Shown here: positions 1 through 7,387 of the stretch, one piece after another
How positions within the stretch are numbered: the stretch's first letter is position 1
Layout: the number at the start of each line of letters is the position of its first letter
Assembly (NCBI GenBank): GCA_902762655.1
Contig: CACWOZ010000003.1
Coordinates: forward strand, 62,001-126,000
From: an uncultured Bacteroidia bacterium
GTDB lineage: Bacteria > Bacteroidota > Bacteroidia > Bacteroidales > UBA932
Direction of reading: 5' to 3'
DNA: 64,000 nucleotides
Program-made: the position numbers and the translations under genes
Notes under the pieces: generated by a model
What the model saw: only the letters and a program-made list of their open reading frames with translations
Databases searched by the model: none
What the model was told of the DNA's origin: nothing

Positions 1-12
1 CATCATCAGATA

Positions 13-1092
13 ATGGCAGCAAAGTTCGACATCGTCCCCCTCAATGACTGGGGATTCTTCCATCTGCCTCCGCGTCCATGCGTGGTGGCCGGCCCCTGCA
101 GTGCCGAGAGTGAAGAACAGGTAATGGAAACAGCCCGCGGCCTCAAGGCTATAGGCATCAATGTTTTCCGTGCCGGAATATGGAAGCCTCGCACGCATCC
201 GGGAAGTTTCGAAGGGGCAGGCGTGCCTGGCCTCAAGTGGATGCAGAAGGTCCGCAAGGAATACGGGATGCGCATTTGTACGGAAGTGGCCAACGAACGT
301 CATGTGTTCGAATGCCTGAAGCACGGAGTGGACATGGTCTGGCTCGGTGCCCGCACCACCGCCAATCCCTTCCTCGTGCAGGAAATCGCCGAAGCGCTGC
401 GCGATACCGACATCCCTGTGCTGGTGAAGAACCCGGTGAATCCCGACCTTGATTTATGGATCGGGGCTTTCGAGCGCCTGGCCGCCCAGGGTGTCCGCAA
501 ACTCGGGGCGATCCATCGCGGAGTATCTACCGCATCCAAGATCAAATACCGCAATGCTCCCCAATGGGAGATGGCGGTTGAACTTCGCGCCCGCTATCCC
601 GAACTTCCCATGTTTGCGGATCCCAGCCATATGGGAGGCAAGAGGGAATATCTTTTCGAGCTGTCGCAGCGCGCGATGGACCTCGGCCTGGACGGCCTGA
701 TGATTGAATCGCACTGCGATCCGTCCTGCGCCCTGAGCGATGCCGCCCAGCAACTTACCCCCTCCGCCCTCATAGAATTGCTCCAGAGCCTGGTGGTCCG
801 CGACGCCGTCACATCCGACGAAGAGTTCAACGAGAACCTTTCGCGCCTGCGTGCCCAGATCGACGTGCTTGACGAGAATCTGGTTTTCACCCTGGCATCC
901 CGAATGAAAGTCAGCCGTGCGATAGGTGACCTGAAGAAAGAGAACAGCGTTGCGATCGTCCAGCCCGGGCGTTGGGACGAGGTCCTCGAGAAGGTCGCCG
1001 AATCGGCCTCTTCCTACGGCCTTGACGCCGGGTTTGTCAAGCGCATCTTCAATACCATCCACGAAGCCTCCGTCGCCGAGCAGAACAAGTAG
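13..1092 (+). CDS. Bifunctional 3-deoxy-7-phosphoheptulonate synthase / chorismate mutase
   Basis: Makes DAHP from phosphoenolpyruvate and erythrose-4-phosphate and converts chorismate to prephenate, so it covers the first step and a branch step of aromatic amino acid synthesis in the cytoplasm. Residues about 1-260 are a type I (KDO8P-synthase-like) DAHP synthase: GPCS at 27-30, then KPRT, the KNPVNPD strand and the DPSHMGGKR metal/phosphate segment. Residues about 268-355 are an AroQ-type chorismate mutase (RLRAQIDVLDENLVFTLASR). This fusion order is usual in Bacteroidetes. The ATG overlaps a TAA at 11-13, so an upstream gene, probably also aromatic, ends just inside the window. Confidence 0.96.
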   Translation: MAAKFDIVPLNDWGFFHLPPRPCVVAGPCSAESEEQVMETARGLKAIGINVFRAGIWKPRTHPGSFEGAGVPGLKWMQKVRKEYGMRICTEVANERHVFECLKHGVDMVWLGARTTANPFLVQEIAEALRDTDIPVLVKNPVNPDLDLWIGAFERLAAQGVRKLGAIHRGVSTASKIKYRNAPQWEMAVELRARYPELPMFADPSHMGGKREYLFELSQRAMDLGLDGLMIESHCDPSCALSDAAQQLTPSALIELLQSLVVRDAVTSDEEFNENLSRLRAQIDVLDENLVFTLASRMKVSRAIGDLKKENSVAIVQPGRWDEVLEKVAESASSYGLDAGFVKRIFNTIHEASVAEQNK

Positions 1093-1135
1093 TCCCCTCA
1101 TTAAAGCCGTAGGCGTGCGTGGGTGATCGGGGTAC

Positions 1136-1156
1136 TTTAGGGGCAGAGCCCCTAAA
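1136..1156. terminator. Inverted repeat after the DAHP synthase gene
   Basis: A perfect 9-bp inverted repeat (TTTAGGGGC with GCCCCTAAA, 3-nt loop) lies about 45 nt after the DAHP synthase stop. It has no clean T-run on the plus side, so the terminator role is a guess from position. Confidence 0.4.
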
Positions 1157-1182
1157 AAATGGGCGGCTGGTCGCCCCTTCGA

Positions 1183-1215
1183 CGACAAAAGCGGGCTTTT
1201 GGCCCGCTTTTGTCG
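1183..1215 (-). terminator. Hairpin terminator downstream of tRNA-Pro
   Basis: A perfect 14-bp stem (arms 1183-1196 and 1202-1215) with a 5-nt loop starts inside the last bases of tRNA-Pro on the minus strand. The outer arm is T-rich, as expected for an intrinsic terminator. It could act in both directions between the DAHP synthase gene and the tRNA. Confidence 0.75.
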
Positions 1216-1285
1216 AGAAGAGGCGACTCGAACGCCCGACCCCCACGTCCCGAACGTGGTGCGCTACCAACTGCGCTACTTCTCG
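1213..1285 (-). tRNA. tRNA-Pro (anticodon CGG)
   Basis: The minus strand folds as a full cloverleaf: acceptor CGAGAAG/CTTCTCG, a D arm with GCGCAGTTGGTAGCGC, an anticodon stem CCACG/CGTGG with loop TTCGGGA, and a T arm with GTTCGAGTC. The anticodon is CGG, reading CCG. CCA is not encoded. Confidence 0.96.
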
Positions 1286-1321
1286 AAAAAAAGGCGCGGA
1301 CTCAGCCGCGCCCTGTGTGAA

Positions 1322-1576
1322 TTAAGAAAGTTTGTTGATGTACAGCGCGATACCGCTCTTGAGGTTCGAAGCCTTGTTCTTGTGGATGACACCCTGCTTT
1401 GCAAGTTTGTCGATCATAGCGTAAACCTTGGGAGCCTCTGCCTCTGCTGCTTTCTTATCGGTTGTCGTACGGATTGCGCGGATGGCATTCCTGGTAGTCT
1501 TTGCATAATACCTGTTATGCAATTTCCGCCTTTCGCCTTGGCGATTGGCTTTCTCTGCTGATGCGTTGTTTGCCAT
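1322..1576 (-). CDS. rpsT: 30S ribosomal protein S20
   Basis: An 84-residue, very basic, alanine-rich helical protein that starts [13 protein letters not shown]. It matches S20 in length (family about 84-90) and in the [12 protein letters not shown] and [10 protein letters not shown] segments. S20 binds 16S rRNA early in 30S assembly. It is monocistronic, between tRNA-Glu upstream and tRNA-Pro downstream on the same strand, so a shared stable-RNA-like transcription unit is possible. Confidence 0.97.
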   Translation of the reverse strand: MANNASAEKANRQGERRKLHNRYYAKTTRNAIRAIRTTTDKKAAEAEAPKVYAMIDKLAKQGVIHKNKASNLKSGIALYINKLS

Positions 1577-1601
1577 TGTTATACTTTTTTATAATTTTCA
1601 G

Positions 1602-1673
1602 TAGTGGGTAGGAGAATCGAACTCCTATTGCAGGAATGAAAATCCTGAGTACTAACCGTTATACGAACCCACC
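1602..1673 (-). tRNA. tRNA-Glu (anticodon TTC)
   Basis: Minus-strand cloverleaf: acceptor GGTGGGT paired with ACCCACT (one G-T pair), a D arm with TATAACGGTTAGTA, anticodon stem CAGGA/TCCTG around loop TTTTCAT, and T arm GTTCGATTC. The anticodon is TTC. A promoter core TACCTTTG lies at 1691-1698 on the same strand, about 17 nt before the mature 5' end. Confidence 0.95.
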
Positions 1674-1690
1674 AGCATTTCAAAGGAGTG

Positions 1691-1698
1691 CAAAGGTA
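1691..1698 (-). promoter_or_regulatory. Promoter core (TACCTTTG) of tRNA-Glu
   Basis: TACCTTTG fits the Bacteroidetes -7 consensus TAnnTTTG. The same TACC variant precedes tRNA-Asn, upp and the putative small RNAs in the 16-32 kb island, so it appears to mark strong promoters in this genome. Confidence 0.65.
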
Positions 1699-1720
1699 CG
1701 AATATTTTTTTATTAATCAA

Positions 1721-2719
1721 CTAATTTTCGTTCCTTTTTTCTTTCCACTCCCACGAATACAGCAAAGATTCAACCTGACGGAGATACTGACGCTTGTCGT
1801 ATTTCGGTGCATACACGAATGCGTCGCACACAATTACATATATTCCGTCGGGGCTGTAGAACGAATGCGAAACGAAAGGTCCGCCCATATAATCGTTAGC
1901 CACTTCCCAGTATCCGCGGGTCTGTACGAAATCCCTCCCCTGATACTTCAGGTACTCGATCGAAGGGTTCGGCACGGTGCCGGTTGTCATGTAGGTGTTG
2001 TCGAACATGCCCGGCACATTGTTGCGCAGCACCTCGTTGCGGTGGGCGATGATGTTGGCCTTGCTGAAGTCGCCCTTGGTGCCGAGTGCGGGATAGCGAT
2101 ATACGAAGACTCCCTGGATGGTGTACTGTTTCTCATCGGCAATCCAGATGAAATCGGAAGTCTTCTTCTTGAACTGATATCCGGTAGGAAAGTGCAAGCA
2201 TCCTCCGAAGATGTCGGCCACCATGACCGCCAGATCCTTTTCTTCGTAGCGCATGGTGTTGCGTATCACCCTGTCGCGCTCAGCCTGCTCGATGAAGGAC
2301 ACGATCTTTGCTCCTTCGCTCTGCAGCAGTTCGGTCGCGGTCTGCGTGTCCGGAGCGGAGATGTTCACCACCGCCTGGGGCGAAGCCCATACGTTCTGCA
2401 GGTACTTGACACCGATGCTTGCCACCTGGGGATCGATGTCGAAAAACACTATGTTGCGGTGGACTTTGAAGATATCGGCAAAGCCACTGTGGGTGACATT
2501 GCTCAGGGAGTAGAGAGGCTCCCGCATCATGAACCACGGGCAGTCGCATGCGAGAAGGTCCCGCGTAGCATTGCCCACAGCACCCTCCCAGTCGTTTTTT
2601 TCGATTACGACCAGGACTTCTCCTGCCTTGCCGCTCACATTGGGAAGCAGCGCCTTCTGCCTGCCTCCGCAGGAGACAAGCGCGAGCAGGACGGAAACGA
2701 TGGTAAGGATTCTTTTCAT
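1721..2719 (-). CDS. DUF4837 family lipoprotein
   Basis: A 332-residue protein with a lipoprotein signal peptide ending LVSCG (cysteine at about 17), so it is probably anchored in the envelope. The rest has the features of the DUF4837 family found in Bacteroidetes: GKAGEVLVVIEKNDWEG near the N-terminus, then FIWIADEKQYTIQGVFVYRYP and YMGGPFVSHSFYSPDG. The function is unknown. It lies 6 nt after rseP on the same strand, so it is probably cotranscribed with rseP and dxr, and the link to envelope proteolysis is only by position. Confidence 0.85.
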   Translation of the reverse strand: MKRILTIVSVLLALVSCGGRQKALLPNVSGKAGEVLVVIEKNDWEGAVGNATRDLLACDCPWFMMREPLYSLSNVTHSGFADIFKVHRNIVFFDIDPQVASIGVKYLQNVWASPQAVVNISAPDTQTATELLQSEGAKIVSFIEQAERDRVIRNTMRYEEKDLAVMVADIFGGCLHFPTGYQFKKKTSDFIWIADEKQYTIQGVFVYRYPALGTKGDFSKANIIAHRNEVLRNNVPGMFDNTYMTTGTVPNPSIEYLKYQGRDFVQTRGYWEVANDYMGGPFVSHSFYSPDGIYVIVCDAFVYAPKYDKRQYLRQVESLLYSWEWKEKRNEN

Positions 2720-2725
2720 ATTAAC

Positions 2726-4066
2726 TTAATGTATCAATCTTCCTATGTCGTTGCCGAAGGCGAGCAGCATGAGCCCCAGCAGGAGGACCATGCCGACCAT
2801 CTGGGCGGCGACCATGAAACGGTCGGATGGCTTGCGCCCGGTGACAATCTCAAATAATGTAAACACGATGTGTCCGCCGTCCAGCCCCGGTATGGGGAGC
2901 AGGTTCATCACCCCGAGCATGATGGAGAACAGTCCAAGCAGGAAAGTGAACTGGTACCAGTCCCAGACCGAAGGGAAAACCTGGCCTATGGCGATGAAAC
3001 TACCCACGGACTTGTATGCTCCGGAAGAGGGCGTAGCCAGCAGGCGCAGATCCCTGAGATAGCCTCCGATGGTGCTGACGGTGAACTTCAATCCTGCCGG
3101 AAGAGCCTGCAGCCCATGGTATTTCCGTGTGATTATCTGCGGGTTCTGCATATAGACGCCGATGCGCCCGAGACTGTCCACCTGCAAAGGCATGATGATA
3201 TCCTCTCCGCCTCTGGAAACGACGGCTTCCACTGTCTGCCCCAGTTTGGCGGAGAATATCTTACGTCCGTCCTGCAGGAATCTGACCTCCTGAGAGTCGA
3301 CGGCGGTGATGCGGTCGCCCTTGAGCAGTCCGCTGCCGGCATTTACGCCGTCCGCAGCCACCGAATCTATGCAGAAGGGGACTGCAAGGTCGAACATCAT
3401 TGGCGTGCCCAGCACATCTCCCAGCATCGCCCCGTCGATATAGAGGGTAAGGGTGTCGCTGCCGCGAAGAACCCTGGCCTGACGCACCTTCCTGCGTGCG
3501 AGATCCGCCTGCAGCATACCGAAATTCTCCGGCACATAGTCGTCGAAAGAGAGTATCTCGTCCCCCGCGCGGAATCCCATCTCCTGCGCAAGGTCATTGG
3601 GATAGATCTTCGTCCCCTTGTTGGGGATGTAACTCTCTCCCCAGATGGCCATGATCAGGCTGAAAGCGAGGATGGCGAAGATGAAGTTGTAGAGTACACC
3701 TCCGGCCATGACCAGCAGGCGCTGCCAGGGATTGTGCGTGCGGAATTCCCAGCTCTGCGGCTTGCGCTTCATCTGCTCCAGGTCCATGCTCTCGTCTATC
3801 ATGCCTGCGATCTTGCAGTAGCCCCCAAGCGGGAGCCAGCCTATGCCGTATTCGGTTTCCCACTTGAGCGCGGATGGGCAGAGGCGGGTGAACCACTTGC
3901 TGCGCCTGGTGCTGAAGAGGAAGGTGCCGCCGGCATCGAAGAACAGGAAAAACTTGTCCACGCGGATGCGGAACAGTTTCGCGAAAGTGAAGTGCCCGAA
4001 TTCGTGCACCACGATAAGTATGGAAAGAGCAAGTACTACTTGCAGGAACTTCATCAAGAATACCAT
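2726..4066 (-). CDS. rseP: RIP metalloprotease RseP (site-2 protease)
   Basis: An intramembrane zinc protease that cuts transmembrane anti-sigma factors or signal peptides in the inner membrane. With the start at 4066 it has 446 residues. The zinc motif HEFGH is at residues 21-25 in the first membrane helix. Two PDZ-like regions follow (about 120-290), and the LLPIPGLDGGH motif near the C-terminus supplies the third zinc ligand. The longer reading frame upstream lies inside dxr. The start at 4066 overlaps the dxr stop as TAATG, which points to translational coupling. DUF4837 follows 6 nt downstream. Confidence 0.95.
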   Translation of the reverse strand: MVFLMKFLQVVLALSILIVVHEFGHFTFAKLFRIRVDKFFLFFDAGGTFLFSTRRSKWFTRLCPSALKWETEYGIGWLPLGGYCKIAGMIDESMDLEQMKRKPQSWEFRTHNPWQRLLVMAGGVLYNFIFAILAFSLIMAIWGESYIPNKGTKIYPNDLAQEMGFRAGDEILSFDDYVPENFGMLQADLARRKVRQARVLRGSDTLTLYIDGAMLGDVLGTPMMFDLAVPFCIDSVAADGVNAGSGLLKGDRITAVDSQEVRFLQDGRKIFSAKLGQTVEAVVSRGGEDIIMPLQVDSLGRIGVYMQNPQIITRKYHGLQALPAGLKFTVSTIGGYLRDLRLLATPSSGAYKSVGSFIAIGQVFPSVWDWYQFTFLLGLFSIMLGVMNLLPIPGLDGGHIVFTLFEIVTGRKPSDRFMVAAQMVGMVLLLGLMLLAFGNDIGRLIH

Positions 4067-5217
4067 TATCGGATGTATGCCCGGATTTTTTCCGCAGTCT
4101 GTTCGTGAGTTGCGAAGATGTCGTCGAGCGAAGGGTCTACAACAAAATCCGAGCCATCCAGCGCACGTTCGCACAAGCGGGCGATGTCATAGAACCCGAT
4201 CTGCCCCCGGAGGAAGGCCGCGACTGCGACTTCGTTGGCGGAATTAAGTGCACAGGGAGCGTTGCCGCCGCGTTTTATGGCTTCGTAGGCCAGACCGAGG
4301 CAGGGGAAGCGGTCAAGGTCGGCATTAGCGAAAGTCAGATGACCCAACTCCCCGAAATCCAGTTTCTTGTTCCCGACCGGGATACGGTTGGGAAAACTTA
4401 GGGCGAAACCTATGGGCTCGCGCATGTCCGGGCTAGCCAGTTGGGCGATGACCGCGCCGTCCTCGAATTCCACCATGGAATGGATAACGGACTCGGGATG
4501 CACTACCACATTTATCCTGTCTACCGGGATGTCGAAGAGCCAGCGCGCCTCTATCACCTCGAATCCCTTGTTCATCATTGTGGAAGAGTCGATTGTGACC
4601 TTAGCCCCCATGCTCCAGTTGGGATGCTTGAGCGCCTGGGCGGCGGTGGCAGAGGCAATCTGCTCCTTGCTCCAGGTGCGGAAAGGCCCACCGGATGCGG
4701 TGAGATGTATCTTCTCTACAGCGTTCCCCTGGGCGGCGAGCAGACACTGGAAGATGGCTGAGTGCTCGGAATCAACAGGAAGGATGACCGCGTTATGCTC
4801 GCGCATGGTGCGGGTGACTATGCTGCCGGCGGCGACCAGAGTCTCCTTGTTCGCGAGAGCCACGATCTTGCCGGCTTCGAGCGCAGCGAGAGTGGGCCTC
4901 AGGCCGCTGAAACCGACCATCGCGCCGACAACTATGTCGATATCTTCCGCGGCCGCGAGGGAGCACAGGCTGCCGATGCCGGCGAACACCTTGCAGTCGC
5001 TGTCTTTAAGGCCTTCTGCCACAACAGAGTAACTGTCCGGATTGCAGATGACCACGTTGTTGACGTCGAATTCCTTTGCCTGGGAAATCAGGAGGTCCAC
5101 ACTATTGTTGGCGGATATAAGTTCGACCTCGAAAAGGTCCCTGTGCTGGCGCACTATGTCCAGTGTCTGGGTGCCGATGGAACCGGTGGAACCGAGTATT
5201 GCGATTTTTCTTTTCAC
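4066..5217 (-). CDS. dxr: 1-deoxy-D-xylulose 5-phosphate reductoisomerase
   Basis: Converts DXP to MEP with NADPH, the second step of the MEP isoprenoid pathway. It has 383 residues, normal for the family. The NADPH site GSTGSIG is at residues 9-15. ALANKETLVAAG, PVDSEHSAIFQCL and TASGGPFR form the substrate and metal site, and DIPVDRINVVVHPESVIHSM marks the C-terminal part. The upstream M23 gene ends 6 nt away, and rseP overlaps the 3' end, so M23-dxr-rseP-DUF4837 form a likely operon. Confidence 0.97.
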   Translation of the reverse strand: MKRKIAILGSTGSIGTQTLDIVRQHRDLFEVELISANNSVDLLISQAKEFDVNNVVICNPDSYSVVAEGLKDSDCKVFAGIGSLCSLAAAEDIDIVVGAMVGFSGLRPTLAALEAGKIVALANKETLVAAGSIVTRTMREHNAVILPVDSEHSAIFQCLLAAQGNAVEKIHLTASGGPFRTWSKEQIASATAAQALKHPNWSMGAKVTIDSSTMMNKGFEVIEARWLFDIPVDRINVVVHPESVIHSMVEFEDGAVIAQLASPDMREPIGFALSFPNRIPVGNKKLDFGELGHLTFANADLDRFPCLGLAYEAIKRGGNAPCALNSANEVAVAAFLRGQIGFYDIARLCERALDGSDFVVDPSLDDIFATHEQTAEKIRAYIR

Positions 5218-5223
5218 GCAGAA

Positions 5224-6072
5224 TCAGAATTTACAGTAGCGGGCGGGATCGATAGGTTCTCCTTCGTGCCAGAGTTCGAAGTGAAGATGGTCACCTTCGA
5301 TAAGGGATCCGGTGCTGCCCACAAGAGCAACGGGAGTGCCGGCGCTCACTTTATCACCGGTTTTACGGAGGAGTTTCTGGTTATGTTTATAGAAGGATAT
5401 TATGCCGCTTTCGTGTTGTATGGCAATGGAGTAACCGTGGGTGTCGGTCCAGTCTGCAAATATGACCGTGCCGTCCAGCACGGAGCTGACCACTGCTCCG
5501 GCAGGAGCCGTGATGTCCACGGCAGGGTGTAGGATTGCATCGAACGGCTGTGATACCGTGCCCTTCAGAGGCGAAAAGAAGTGCTGCCCTTCAAGAGGGA
5601 GTGCGCGTTTGTGGTTCGAGATGCTGAACTGCTCGGCGCTGGCAACGCTCGTGCGGAGCAGGGAATCTCCCCGGGCGATTTCGGCATCACTGAGTTTGCG
5701 GAGATACTCTTTGGTGTTGCTCTTCAGGAGGCTGTCGGCCCCTATGGTTTCTTCTCCTGCCAGGATGCGGCTGAGGTTGCCGGCGTAAAGTGCCCAGCGT
5801 GTCATCTCGTTCTCAAGGGAATCTATCTTCAGGGCGTTAGCTATGGCTCCGCGCTTGAAGTGCTCATCGGGATATCCCGGCACGGTAGTGCGCAGGGGAG
5901 TGAAAGAGATGATGGACCAGTAGAACAGGGTAGTGACCACCAGCACAGTCAGGGCTATGAGTACGAAGCCCAGCCTGGAGAACCTCCAGAACTTGATCCG
6001 GAGATGAGTCTTGTCCTCGACCAGCGTGAGCCGGTACACTTTATTCCAATCAGAGGAATTTCTTTTTCCCAT
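5224..6072 (-). CDS. M23 family metallopeptidase, membrane anchored
   Basis: Predicted cell-wall endopeptidase or regulator of one. With the start at 6072 it has 282 residues: a cytoplasmic N-terminus (MGKRNSSDWNK), one membrane helix at about 35-57, a coiled linker, and a C-terminal M23 domain from about 185. HPAVDITAP and GDHLHFELWHEG carry the zinc ligands. The open frame extends further upstream but would cross the divergent ruvX promoter. It is the first gene of the M23-dxr-rseP-DUF4837 run. Confidence 0.9.
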   Translation of the reverse strand: MGKRNSSDWNKVYRLTLVEDKTHLRIKFWRFSRLGFVLIALTVLVVTTLFYWSIISFTPLRTTVPGYPDEHFKRGAIANALKIDSLENEMTRWALYAGNLSRILAGEETIGADSLLKSNTKEYLRKLSDAEIARGDSLLRTSVASAEQFSISNHKRALPLEGQHFFSPLKGTVSQPFDAILHPAVDITAPAGAVVSSVLDGTVIFADWTDTHGYSIAIQHESGIISFYKHNQKLLRKTGDKVSAGTPVALVGSTGSLIEGDHLHFELWHEGEPIDPARYCKF

Positions 6073-6080
6073 ATTATTCG

Positions 6081-6088
6081 TAAATTTG
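6081..6088 (+). promoter_or_regulatory. Promoter core of ruvX-def (TAAATTTG)
   Basis: TAAATTTG matches TAnnTTTG and ends only 7 nt before the ruvX ATG at 6096. The transcript should therefore start at or next to the start codon. Confidence 0.6.
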
Positions 6089-6095
6089 CACCCCG

Positions 6096-6518
6096 ATGGA
6101 CAGGATGATAGGTATCGACTACGGACGTGCAAGAGTGGGTGTCGCAATGAGTGACCCGCTTGGCATCTTTGCATCTCCGCTCGAAACCGTGGTAACTGCA
6201 AAGATAATAGATTATCTTCAAAAATTGACCATCTCCGAGACTGTTGTTTGCTTCGTGGTGGGATATCCCATGAACCTGAACGGCAAGCCGGCTGAGGCTG
6301 CTGCTGATGTGGATGTGTTCCTGAAGCAACTTGCGAAGCATTTCCCCTCCATTCCCGTGGAATTGGAAGACGAGCGCTTCACCTCCGTGCTGGCCCACCG
6401 GGCGATGATAGACGGGGGCATGAAGAAGAGTGACAGGCGCAAGAAGGAGTCTGTCGACAAAATCAGCGCAGCCATCATCCTCCAGAGTTATTTGGACAGA
6501 AAAAAGGACAGCAAATGA
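6096..6518 (+). CDS. ruvX: RuvX/YqgF family Holliday junction resolvase-like nuclease
   Basis: A small RNase H-fold protein of 140 residues, linked to Holliday-junction resolution or 16S rRNA 5'-end processing. The first acidic motif is GIDYGRARVGVA (Asp8), the second is VGYPMNLNG, and LEDERFTS and KESVDKISAAIIL hold the remaining conserved acidic residues. Its 3' end overlaps def by 4 nt (ATGA). A promoter lies immediately before the ATG, so the mRNA is nearly leaderless. Confidence 0.93.
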   Translation: MDRMIGIDYGRARVGVAMSDPLGIFASPLETVVTAKIIDYLQKLTISETVVCFVVGYPMNLNGKPAEAAADVDVFLKQLAKHFPSIPVELEDERFTSVLAHRAMIDGGMKKSDRRKKESVDKISAAIILQSYLDRKKDSK

Positions 6519-7069
6519 TACGACCTATTTATTTATACGGATCCGGAGTGCTCCGCGAGAAGGCCCTTCCTGCGGATACCGGGAAGAAAGATGAGATCAA
6601 ACAACTCGTAACCGACCTCTGGGACACCCTCGCCGAGAGTGAAGGCTGTGGCCTTGCGGCCCCCCAGATAGGGGAGAGCGTGCGCGTGGTGGTGGTTGAC
6701 GGTGACGTGATGTCCGATATCTATGACTATCTCAAGGGATTCAAGCGTACATTCGTGAACCCCGTGGTGCTCGAGGAAAGCGAAGAGACCTGTACCTACA
6801 ACGAGGGCTGTCTGAGCGTTCCCGGAGTGTACTGCGACGTGGTCCGCCCCAAAAAGATTAAGGTCGAGTATTACGACGAAAATCTTGAAAAGCACGTGGA
6901 GGAGTTCGACAACTTCGCCGCCCGCATGATACAGCACGAATTCAGCCACCTCGACGGCGTGCTGTTCACGGACCTGGTCGCCCCCATCCGCAAGAAACTG
7001 GTCATGAAGAAACTCCAGCGGATTGCCGCCGGAAAAGTTCCCACACGATATAAAACAAAGATGAAGTAG
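6515..7069 (+). CDS. def: Peptide deformylase
   Basis: Removes the formyl group from the N-terminal methionine of new proteins in the cytoplasm. It has 184 residues with all three family motifs: GCGLAAPQIG at 44-53, EGCLSVPG (metal-binding cysteine), and QHEFSHLDG (HExxH-type zinc/iron site). The ATG overlaps the ruvX stop. The ruvX-def pairing is common in Bacteroidetes. It converges with the STAS gene 7 nt downstream. Confidence 0.97.
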   Translation: MIRPIYLYGSGVLREKALPADTGKKDEIKQLVTDLWDTLAESEGCGLAAPQIGESVRVVVVDGDVMSDIYDYLKGFKRTFVNPVVLEESEETCTYNEGCLSVPGVYCDVVRPKKIKVEYYDENLEKHVEEFDNFAARMIQHEFSHLDGVLFTDLVAPIRKKLVMKKLQRIAAGKVPTRYKTKMK

Positions 7070-7076
7070 GTTTTCC

Positions 7077-7382
7077 CTACGCCTCTATCTGGAACAAGTT
7101 GAGGAATCCGGTCATTATGAAGATGCTCCGGATGGAATCGCTCATGCCCTTGACTATCACGTTTCCACCCTGGGCCGCTGCCGCTTTGCGCACGGTGAGG
7201 AAAATCCTGAGTCCGGAACTGGAGATGTATTCCAGATCCTTGCAATCGAGAACGATGGTGCCTTTGGCATCGGCAACCACCGGCTCGAGGGTACTCATGA
7301 CTTCTTGTGACGACGGTGTGTCCAGACGGCCGGCAAGAACAACTACGGTCTTGCCTTCTTGTTTATTGACAGTAACTTCCAT
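7077..7382 (-). CDS. STAS domain anti-sigma factor antagonist
   Basis: A 101-residue single STAS domain of the SpoIIAA/RsbV type. In partner switching such a protein, when dephosphorylated, binds an anti-sigma kinase and frees its target. The phosphorylation loop is visible as DLEYISSSGLRIFL. It lies 5 nt downstream of the gene whose product carries both a PP2C-type phosphatase and a HATPase domain, so phosphatase, kinase and antagonist are encoded together. No sigma factor gene is in the window, so the final target is unknown. Confidence 0.9.
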   Translation of the reverse strand: MEVTVNKQEGKTVVVLAGRLDTPSSQEVMSTLEPVVADAKGTIVLDCKDLEYISSSGLRIFLTVRKAAAAQGGNVIVKGMSDSIRSIFIMTGFLNLFQIEA

Positions 7383-7387
7383 ATTGG

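Noticed and set aside
2..13. Last codons of an upstream gene (ATC ATC AGA TAA)
   Set aside because: Likely real because the TAA overlaps the DAHP synthase ATG, but four codons are too few to annotate.
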